14,391 bases of DNA from Desulfohalobiaceae bacterium (lineage in GTDB: Bacteria > Desulfobacterota > Desulfovibrionia > Desulfovibrionales > Desulfothermaceae): contig JAIPER010000050.1 of the NCBI GenBank assembly GCA_021737115.1, forward strand, positions 1 to 14,391. Reading direction: 5' to 3'. The notes under the pieces were generated by a model. That model ran no database searches. It had not been told where the DNA came from and worked only from the letters and a program-made list of their open reading frames with translations. Each line of letters starts with the position of its first letter. Position 1 is the first letter of the stretch. The position numbers and the translations under genes are program-made. This document shows positions 8,698 through 14,391 of this stretch, in pieces.

Positions 8698-11313
8698 ATG
8701 GATACAACTCAAATAACCGACAGCCTGAGCCACCTCTTCCATATCGAAGGCCACCGGATTATTTTCTGGAACGACCCGGACCAGGAGTTCGTGGATCTGG
8801 TGCCCCAGCTCAGCCTGGATAGCGTCAATATAATCCATCTTCAGGACCAAAGTCATCTTGAACTCAAGGTTCGCCTAGAGCTTGAAGACCAAGAGGGCAA
8901 GTATCTGCTTTACTCACCGGCCCCTGAGCCTCAACCTGACCAGGACTGGCTCTTGGACATCCGCCTCTATAGCCGCAGTTTCCATGCTGATCAGCCCTCC
9001 ATGTTGCTTAGTGAATTGGGCTTGAGCCATCAGTCCATGCGCGAGCACATCAGGGAGCGGCTGAAATTCTTCAAGAACCAGGACCGGACCCAACGACTGA
9101 AGAAACTGCTCACAACGGACGACCGGGAAAAAGACATAGACACCAAAATGCTGGCCGTGCTTACTAGGGCGGACCAGGCCACTATCTTCGACATCCTGAT
9201 GAAGCTCTTTGGAGAGATGTGCACAGAGGATGAATGTGATTTCAAGACCCCGCCCAAGTCCTGGCAGGAGATTGAGAAATTCGGCCTGGCCCCTTTTTTC
9301 TGGGAAGAGATGACCAGGACCTTTGGCTATCATGCTAAGGCCCCTAATCTCTCGGACCTGCTCATCCGCCTTTTGATCGGGGATATGGCCATTACATTAC
9401 AAGGAGAATTGCCCAGCTCTTTGCAGCACTTTCGGCTCCAAGACCAGCAGGCAAATACCAATATCTCTGTGTTTGTGGACCAATGGCGAAAGCACTTGGG
9501 GCATCACAAGCAATACATCCAGCTGTCAGGACAGGTGGCAGAGGAACTGGGGCTCCAGGAACAGCTAGCAGCCTATGACGCACACTCCCTTCTGGATGTG
9601 ATGACCTTTGAGGTTGTGGAGCGGCATATAATCCGGTCTTTGCGCTCTCAGATAATCCAGGAGGAGTCAGATCGCTTTGATATTCTCAAATCTGCCATCC
9701 TCAGCAGGCGGGACGGACATTGGGCCAGCATCCATCTGGAAGGATATGAGCACACATCCAATATTTACGCCACCACCTATGACGGACTGGATGCTGTACT
9801 TGATCTGCTGGAGCTGCGCCGGGAATATGCGCAGGGTCTTAGCTTTGCCAGTGCAGATCAGATGTATCAGGCTTATGTTCGGGAGCTATATCGATTTGAT
9901 CAGCTCTACCGCCATTTTCATGAAGCTGCGGACATTGTGGAGCTGGCTGGCTGGGATGTGCTCAAAGAGGTGCAGAAGGTGGTGGAATCCTGCTATTCCA
10001 ACTGGTACCTGGAGCAGATCAGTCTGTGCTGGGGCGATTTCATGGATGGGGAGTCGGGACTTTTAGCAGATTGGACATTGCGTGACTTGCATAAGCAGAA
10101 GAATTTTTTTTCCACCCAGATCAAACCGTTGCTGACCTCTTCCAGAAGCAAGGTCTTTGTGATCATCAGCGATGCCCTGCGCTATGAAGTAGCGGAGGAG
10201 CTGACAAGGGATATCAATTCCAAATCCAGATTCAAGGCCAATTTGCACTCCCAGCTCGGGGTTTTGCCCAGCTACACCGCCTTGGGCATGGCCGCCCTGT
10301 TGCCCCGCTCCAGGTATGGCTATAAGCAGGATTCAGACCAGATTTTGGTGGACGGTAAGCCTTGCGCCTCCTTGGAGCAACGGCAGGAGATCCTCTCCCA
10401 GCACGCAGGCATTGCTGTCAGAGCCGAGGACCTGCTAGCCATGAACAAGGATCAAGGAAGAGAATTGGTCCGGCCTTGGCAGGTCATTTATATCTATCAC
10501 AATCAAATTGACGCCACCGGAGATGCAGCCTCTACAGAAACCAGAACCTTTTCCGCGGTGCGCAAAGGCATTGCCGAACTCTCCTCCCTGGTTCGATTTA
10601 TCGTTAACAGCTTGAATGGCTCCAACGTGTTGGTCACTGCAGATCATGGCTTTCTGTATCAAGATACACCTCCGGGCTGGCAGGAAAAAAGCGACCTGGG
10701 GTACAAGCCAGAAGGAGTGGTCAAGGCCAAGAAACGATATATACTGGGGCATAACTTGGGAGAATCTGAAAATGTCTGGCACGGCTTGACCTATGTGACT
10801 GCAGGCACCGAGGATAAGATGGAGTTTTGGATACCCAAAGGAGTGAATCGCTTTCATTTCTCCGGCGGGGCCAAGTTCATCCACGGCGGAGCACTGCCCC
10901 AGGAAGTGGTGGTTCCAGTGCTCAGGGTCAAGGAACTGGATGCCAAGGCTGCTGAAAAAGAGGCTGTAAGAAAGGTAGGGGTATCCCTGCTGGGTTCCAC
11001 CCGCAAGCTAGTAAATACCATCTGCAAGTTTGAGTTCATCCAGACCGAGAAGGTTTCAGACCGTATGCTGCCCAGGACCTTGGTGGTCTCCATCAGGGAC
11101 GGAGATGCCTTGATCAGCAATGAACAGACAGTAACCTTTGACAGTGACTCGGACTCTATGGAGGAGCGCAAGCGGGTGGTGAAGCTGATGCTCAAAAAAG
11201 GCAGCTACGACAACACCAAGGAATACGCCTTGGTACTCAGGGACCCGGAGACCCAGATCGAACAAGAACGAATCCCTGTAAGCATCGATCTGGCCTTTAT
11301 GGACGAATTTTAG
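8698..11313 (+). CDS. pglZ: BREX alkaline-phosphatase-superfamily protein PglZ
   Basis: PglZ is the hallmark of all BREX types. It has an alkaline-phosphatase-like fold, is required for defence and, in studied systems, for methylation; it is thought to associate with the other BREX proteins. The 871-residue length is normal. Residues 1 to about 450 are the family's N-terminal helical region. The catalytic-type domain begins at VFVIISDALRYEVAEEL with metal-site-like Asp492. Next comes LPSYTALGMAALLP, with Thr527 near the position of a phosphatase nucleophile. The DHG motif is at 649-651 (Asp649, His650) within LVTADHGFLYQ. A late His729 (FIHGGALPQEVVVPVL) probably completes the metal site. All these residues are present, so no inactivation is evident. 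The ATG at 8698 is only 2 bases after the stop of the accessory gene and has no clear Shine-Dalgarno site, so translation probably depends on re-initiation. Codon use is GC-rich, like brxC. Four bases separate its stop from the first brxL ATG. Confidence 0.96.
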   Translation: MDTTQITDSLSHLFHIEGHRIIFWNDPDQEFVDLVPQLSLDSVNIIHLQDQSHLELKVRLELEDQEGKYLLYSPAPEPQPDQDWLLDIRLYSRSFHADQPSMLLSELGLSHQSMREHIRERLKFFKNQDRTQRLKKLLTTDDREKDIDTKMLAVLTRADQATIFDILMKLFGEMCTEDECDFKTPPKSWQEIEKFGLAPFFWEEMTRTFGYHAKAPNLSDLLIRLLIGDMAITLQGELPSSLQHFRLQDQQANTNISVFVDQWRKHLGHHKQYIQLSGQVAEELGLQEQLAAYDAHSLLDVMTFEVVERHIIRSLRSQIIQEESDRFDILKSAILSRRDGHWASIHLEGYEHTSNIYATTYDGLDAVLDLLELRREYAQGLSFASADQMYQAYVRELYRFDQLYRHFHEAADIVELAGWDVLKEVQKVVESCYSNWYLEQISLCWGDFMDGESGLLADWTLRDLHKQKNFFSTQIKPLLTSSRSKVFVIISDALRYEVAEELTRDINSKSRFKANLHSQLGVLPSYTALGMAALLPRSRYGYKQDSDQILVDGKPCASLEQRQEILSQHAGIAVRAEDLLAMNKDQGRELVRPWQVIYIYHNQIDATGDAASTETRTFSAVRKGIAELSSLVRFIVNSLNGSNVLVTADHGFLYQDTPPGWQEKSDLGYKPEGVVKAKKRYILGHNLGESENVWHGLTYVTAGTEDKMEFWIPKGVNRFHFSGGAKFIHGGALPQEVVVPVLRVKELDAKAAEKEAVRKVGVSLLGSTRKLVNTICKFEFIQTEKVSDRMLPRTLVVSIRDGDALISNEQTVTFDSDSDSMEERKRVVKLMLKKGSYDNTKEYALVLRDPETQIEQERIPVSIDLAFMDEF

Positions 11314-11317
11314 GTGA
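11312..11317 (+). promoter_or_regulatory. ribosome binding site favouring the second brxL ATG
   Basis: AGGTGA overlaps the pglZ stop codon (TAG 11311-11313). It lies directly against the ATG at 11318 but 6 bases before the ATG at 11324. The spacing favours 11324 as the main start. Confidence 0.5.
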
Positions 11318-11323
11318 ATGAAT

Positions 11324-13363
11324 ATGAACGAAGCTCTGGATAGAGATCTCGACGCCGCTTTGAATGATCAGTTCGCAGGCAGGGTGGTGCGTAAGGACCT
11401 GACCAAGCTGGTCAAGGAAGGGGCCAATGTTCCGGTCTATGTCCTGGAGTATCTGCTGGGCATCTACTGCGCCTCAAACGACGAGGAAGTCATTCAGGAG
11501 GGGCTGGAGAACGTGCGCAGCATCCTGGCAAAAAACTATGTCCGGCCTGACGAGTCCGAGAAGGTCAAGTCCAGGATCAAGGAACACGGCAGCTATAAGA
11601 TAATCGACAAGGTTACGGTTAAGCTGAACGACAAGAAGGACATTTACGAAGCCCTGCTGTCCAATCTGGATGTCAGGGGCATAGAGGTGGCCCCGGAATA
11701 CGTCAGACAGTATGAGAAGCTCCTGGCAGGCGGGATCTGGTGCATTCTTGACCTGCAGTATTTCTATGAGGAGGGAGGGAAGGCCTCGCCTTTTATCCTG
11801 ACCAACCTAAAGCCCATCCAAATGCCCAGCATGGACATGGATGCCCTGTTCGAGGCCAGGCAGGCCTTTTCTGAACAGGATTGGATTGATGTCCTGCTGC
11901 GCTCCACAGGCCTGGAGCCCACACTGTTCGAGGAGCGGACCAAATGGCACTTCTTGGCCAGGCTGATACCCCTGGTGGAGAATAACTACAACCTGTGCGA
12001 GCTGGGTCCCAGGGGCACAGGCAAGAGCCATGTCTACAAAGAGATCAGCCCTAATTCCATTCTGGTCTCAGGCGGACAGACCACGGTGGCCAATCTGTTC
12101 TACAACTTGAGTCAGAGACAGGTGGGCCTGGTGGGCATGTGGGATGTGGTTGCTTTTGACGAGGTCGCGGGGATCAAGTTCAAGGATAAGGACGGCGTGC
12201 AGATCATGAAGGACTTCATGGCCTCGGGTTCTTTCTCCAGGGGCAAGGAGGAGATCAACGCCACCGCTGCCATGGTCTTTGTGGGCAATATCAACCAGTC
12301 CATCGATACTCTGGTCAAGACAGGCCATCTGTTTGCTCCTTTCCCGGAAGAGATGGTGGACCCGGCCTTTTTCGACAGGATGCACTCCTACATTCCAGGC
12401 TGGGAGATCCCCAAGATGCGGCCTGAATATTTCACGAACCATTATGGCATGATTGTGGATTATCTGGCTGAGTATTTTCGGGAGATGCGCAGATGGAGCT
12501 TCTCTGATGCCATAGACCGCTACTTCAAGCTGGGCAATAACCTGAATCAGAGAGACGTTGTTGCCGTACGCAAAACTGTATCCGGGCTTTTAAAGCTCCT
12601 CTATCCCCATGGGGACTATTCCAGAGAGACTGTGGAAAATTGTCTTCAGTATGCTCTGGAATGCCGGCGCAGGGTCAAGGAGCAGCTGAAGAAGATCGGT
12701 GGCATGGAGTTCTATGACGTGCACTTCAGCTATCTGGAGAACGAGAACCTGGAGGAGCGTTTTGTAAGCGTCCCTGAGCAGGGTGGAGACGCCCTTATTC
12801 CGGAGGGGCCCGGCAGCCCCGGGACTGTTTACACCGTGCTCCCCAGCTCAAGCGGCGTGTTGGGCCTATACCGTCTGGAGCTACAGGTAGTGGCAGGCAC
12901 AGGAAAACTCTCCATATCCGGCTCAGGAGTAAATTCCAAGACCAGGGAAACAGTGAAGGTAGGCTTTGACTACTTCAAGGCCAATATTTCCAGGGTCAGC
13001 GCCTCAGGTAAGGCTGGGGACTATGACTACCACCTGCACATAGTGGAGTTCCACAACACCGGCCCGGCAAAGTCTATGACCTTGCAGAGCTTCTTTGCTC
13101 TTTGCTCTGGCCTGTTGAAAAAGCCTGTGCAGGCTCAGATGGTAGTCCTAGGGGACATGAGCCTGGGCGGGAGCATTGTGCCTGCTGATAATATCGCTGA
13201 AACCCTGCAGGTGGCTTTTGATTCAGGTGCCAAAAGGATACTGCTGCCTATGAGCAGTGTCGGTGATATCCAAAGTATACCAGGAGAACTGTTCGCTAAA
13301 TTTCAGACGAGTTTTTTTTCAGATCCAATAGATGCAGTGTTTAAAGGTTTGGGCGTGGAATAG
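11324..13363 (+). CDS. brxL: BREX AAA+ Lon-like protein BrxL
   Basis: BrxL is the last core gene of type 1 BREX. It is an AAA+ protein that binds DNA and assembles into rings, and is needed for phage restriction but generally not for host methylation. The product is 679 residues from ATG 11324, or 681 from ATG 11318; the former has the better Shine-Dalgarno spacing. The N-terminus (FAGRVVRKDLTKLVKEGANV) is the conserved BrxL opening. Walker A is GPRGTGKS at 228-235 (Lys234, bases 12005-12028). Walker B is VVAFDE with Asp279 and Glu280. The C-terminal third is Lon-protease-like, but the catalytic positions are not conserved. The place of the Lon GPSAG motif reads GPAKS (580-584), and the place of the Lon Lys in GLKEKL reads NIAETL (Ala625). 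It is therefore probably not a peptidase despite the family name. It overlaps no neighbour and ends with TAG at 13361-13363. Confidence 0.96.
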   Translation: MNEALDRDLDAALNDQFAGRVVRKDLTKLVKEGANVPVYVLEYLLGIYCASNDEEVIQEGLENVRSILAKNYVRPDESEKVKSRIKEHGSYKIIDKVTVKLNDKKDIYEALLSNLDVRGIEVAPEYVRQYEKLLAGGIWCILDLQYFYEEGGKASPFILTNLKPIQMPSMDMDALFEARQAFSEQDWIDVLLRSTGLEPTLFEERTKWHFLARLIPLVENNYNLCELGPRGTGKSHVYKEISPNSILVSGGQTTVANLFYNLSQRQVGLVGMWDVVAFDEVAGIKFKDKDGVQIMKDFMASGSFSRGKEEINATAAMVFVGNINQSIDTLVKTGHLFAPFPEEMVDPAFFDRMHSYIPGWEIPKMRPEYFTNHYGMIVDYLAEYFREMRRWSFSDAIDRYFKLGNNLNQRDVVAVRKTVSGLLKLLYPHGDYSRETVENCLQYALECRRRVKEQLKKIGGMEFYDVHFSYLENENLEERFVSVPEQGGDALIPEGPGSPGTVYTVLPSSSGVLGLYRLELQVVAGTGKLSISGSGVNSKTRETVKVGFDYFKANISRVSASGKAGDYDYHLHIVEFHNTGPAKSMTLQSFFALCSGLLKKPVQAQMVVLGDMSLGGSIVPADNIAETLQVAFDSGAKRILLPMSSVGDIQSIPGELFAKFQTSFFSDPIDAVFKGLGVE

Positions 13364-13417
13364 AATAAAGTTAAAATTGGAATAGAATTTAATAGTGATG
13401 GCCTTGCTGATGACAAT

Positions 13418-13978
13418 ATGAGGAGGTCAGACATTTTAGATATTAAATTCTATGATCTGTTGAGTTACGCTGGCAAAATTTATGTTGAGACAATAATAGG
13501 TTATTATAACAAGAAAGCGATACCTGTTGTTGAATCATATAGAGTTTATATAGATGATGATAAAATAATAACTATAGACTGGGACAAGAAAGCAGAAAAA
13601 ACACTCATGACATACTTTAATTCAGAACATGCTATATTTAAGAAAAAAATGTCAGATAATGAATATATGTCTACTGGTGATCCATTTTTAGATTGTGAGG
13701 TTAGAGATGAAATAAATAAGATGGAAGAAGAAAATGAATTAAAAAAAGAAATTTATACATATTATGATTTTTTGCAAAAATCTAACGCCATGTACTTAAG
13801 TAAAAAAATTATAGATGGATTTACATTAAATACTTATTCATTTTTTTATGCACTGCCACGCAGTAGTATAATTAACATGGCTGAAGAAGATGAGAGACTA
13901 ACTATACGTTTTGAAGATGTAATATTAAAGCAACTTCTCACACACTTCGCGTCAAGCGCGATGTGTGTAACAAAGTGA
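13418..13978 (+). CDS. AT-rich protein of unknown function downstream of brxL
   Basis: I do not recognise this 186-residue product. It is rich in Lys, Ile, Tyr, Asp and Glu. It has a likely beta-rich N-terminal half (KIYVETIIGYY, VESYRVYIDDDKIITIDWD) and a charged helical centre (about residues 98-118). No membrane span or catalytic motif is clear. GC is about 22% in the row at 13741, far below brxL. The start is uncertain. The ATG at 13418 has no good upstream Shine-Dalgarno site, while AGGAGG lies just after it (13421-13426). The frame is open back to the brxL stop (13361-13363), in the same frame as brxL, so a non-ATG start further upstream is possible. The last 12 codons overlap a palindrome, so the C-terminus (THFASSAMCVTK) may be a junction rather than native sequence. 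It follows brxL by 54 bases and could be a passenger or accessory gene of the BREX island. Confidence 0.68.
   Translation: MRRSDILDIKFYDLLSYAGKIYVETIIGYYNKKAIPVVESYRVYIDDDKIITIDWDKKAEKTLMTYFNSEHAIFKKKMSDNEYMSTGDPFLDCEVRDEINKMEEENELKKEIYTYYDFLQKSNAMYLSKKIIDGFTLNTYSFFYALPRSSIINMAEEDERLTIRFEDVILKQLLTHFASSAMCVTK
13940..13968 (+). repeat. 12-bp imperfect palindrome at the 3' end of the unknown ORF
   Basis: The arms ACACACTTCGCG (13940-13951) and CGCGATGTGTGT (13957-13968) pair at 11 of 12 positions around the 5-base loop TCAAG. It lies inside the coding region just before the TGA at 13976-13978. No run of T follows, so it is not a standard intrinsic terminator. It could be an end-of-operon hairpin or an inserted repeat. 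Confidence 0.6.
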
Positions 13979-14153
13979 CTGCGCAAGGAACCCTGCGCTT
14001 CACTGGCCCAGGGTGGATTTATCCTGCTCCACATCTTCAATTGATTCTCATAGATAAATATCCAGCCGATGCAAGGGAAGAAACAAGCTCGTGAAACAAC
14101 GACGATACAAACCAATACAGTTACGTGTCAGGCCCGGGGTCTATTTCAACCCT

Positions 14154-14272
14154 AAGACGCCAGAATCGCCAAAAATACCGCCAGAGGCGGAAATGGGCTA
14201 ACAAGGGCAAGGCCTTTCCCTTTGCCGTAACCCGGCAAAGGGAAATATCCCGCTTGGCGTCCTTGGCGTCTT
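14154..14272. repeat. nested inverted-repeat element
   Basis: Outer arms of 19 bases, 14154-14172 and 14254-14272, match as inverted repeats at 15 of 19 positions, with perfect AAGACGCC/GGCGTCTT and CGCCAA/TTGGCG blocks. Inside are a CCGCC-AGA-GGCGG hairpin (14178-14190) and a perfect 13-bp hairpin (14215-14245). The right arm is built from tandem TTGGCGTCC, TTGGCGTCT and a partial TTGGCGG. This looks like a small dispersed intergenic repeat or a structured RNA segment. No target-site duplication is apparent. Confidence 0.6.
14215..14245 (+). repeat. perfect 13-bp hairpin
   Basis: TTTCCCTTTGCCG (14215-14227) and CGGCAAAGGGAAA (14233-14245) are perfect reverse complements around TAACC. The stem would be stable in RNA. 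A U-tract does not follow (ATATCCCG comes next), so a classical intrinsic terminator is unlikely, although it may act as a 3' end-stabilising stem. Confidence 0.65.
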
Positions 14273-14324
14273 GGCGGTTTGTCCATATGAGAACAAATTC
14301 AGCCTGTCCCTGGCCACGGCCCTG

Positions 14325-14353
14325 TTGACAGGATCAGCTTTCTGCTTTACGCT
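14325..14353 (+). promoter_or_regulatory. candidate sigma-70 promoter for the gene beyond the right edge
   Basis: A consensus -35 box TTGACA (14325-14330) is followed after exactly 17 bases by TACGCT (14348-14353). The latter keeps the three most conserved -10 positions (T, A and final T). A Shine-Dalgarno-like AAAGGAG follows about 30 bases later. The layout fits transcription of a + strand gene outside the window, but the -10 box is weak. Confidence 0.35.
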
Positions 14354-14381
14354 TTTAGCATCGACCCTGATCGACAGCAAG

Positions 14382-14388
14382 AAAGGAG
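14382..14388 (+). promoter_or_regulatory. Shine-Dalgarno-like site at the right edge
   Basis: AAAGGAG lies 3 bases from the window end. With the promoter candidate just upstream, it suggests that a + strand gene starts immediately outside the window. The start codon itself is not visible. Confidence 0.4.
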
Positions 14389-14391
14389 AAG

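Larger units (their letters stand above)
13979..14391. other. 413-base region without a credible gene
   Basis: After the unknown ORF I see no convincing coding sequence. The short open frames here (for example 14125-14328 + and 14198-14380 -) have compositions driven by repeats, lack ribosome binding sites and run through inverted repeats. The region holds a small hairpin at 13981-13998 (GCGCA / TGCGC), a nested inverted-repeat element at 14154-14272, a candidate promoter at 14325-14353 and a Shine-Dalgarno-like site at the right edge. I see no tRNA or CRISPR. Confidence 0.6.

Noticed and set aside
10104..10111. T8 tract in pglZ (also 13312-13319 in brxL) as phase-variation switches
   Set aside because: Eight-base runs recur in several genes here and encode ordinary Phe codons. 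Alone they are weak evidence for switching; only the pglX pair, because of its position, was kept as a finding.
13846..14115. 89-codon - strand open frame running across the end of the unknown ORF
   Set aside because: It crosses the palindrome and the gene on the other strand, lacks a ribosome site and does not look like a real protein.
14215..14245. Perfect hairpin as an intrinsic terminator
   Set aside because: The stem is followed by ATATCCCG and not a T-run on the + strand. On the - strand it would be followed by GGCCTTGCCC, also without a T-run.
14125..14328. 67-codon + strand open frame in the downstream gap
   Set aside because: It runs straight through the nested inverted repeats, with an Arg/Gln-rich composition set by them.
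1..14391. CRISPR array, tRNA, integrase, transposase or toxin-antitoxin pair
   Set aside because: I saw no regular direct repeats with spacers, no tRNA cloverleaf, no recombinase or transposase motifs, and no nucleotidyltransferase partner beside the HEPN-like gene.

Overview
This 14.4-kb window holds most of a type 1 BREX (Bacteriophage Exclusion) anti-phage operon, all on the + strand. The order is [brxA tail?] - brxB - brxC - pglX - accessory HEPN-like gene - pglZ - brxL, followed by an AT-rich gene of unknown function and about 410 bases without a credible gene. The five recognised genes are full length and unbroken. Gaps between genes run from 2 to 34 bases as far as brxL, so they are probably one transcript starting upstream of base 1. 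No promoter for the system is visible in the window.

The sequence gives only a weak taxonomic clue. The core genes use moderately GC-rich codons (about 60% GC in a hand-counted row of pglX), Shine-Dalgarno sites are bacterial, and the cassette is of the proteobacterial type. The downstream tandem GGCGTC/TTGGCG repeats suggest, at low confidence, a Gram-negative such as a Desulfovibrio-like member of the Desulfobacterota.

BREX logic (family knowledge): PglX is the adenine-N6 methyltransferase that marks self DNA. BrxC is a large P-loop ATPase, PglZ an alkaline-phosphatase-fold protein, BrxB a small essential component and BrxL a DNA-binding AAA+ ring needed for phage restriction. The expected motifs are visible: Walker A/B in BrxC and BrxL, DPACGSG and NPPY in PglX, and the metal-site Asp and DHG in PglZ.

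The less ordinary parts are three AT-rich islands in this GC-richer operon. The first is the central, presumed target-recognition part of pglX (about 5895-6935). The second is an extra 268-residue gene between pglX and pglZ that carries an R-H-x-x-x-H motif typical of HEPN ribonucleases (7889-8695). The third is the unknown ORF after brxL (13418-13978), which is in frame with brxL and ends in a palindrome. This pattern suggests that specificity and effector modules were exchanged within a stable BREX scaffold. After the last gene lies a nested inverted-repeat element (14154-14272), then a candidate promoter and Shine-Dalgarno site pointing out of the right edge.
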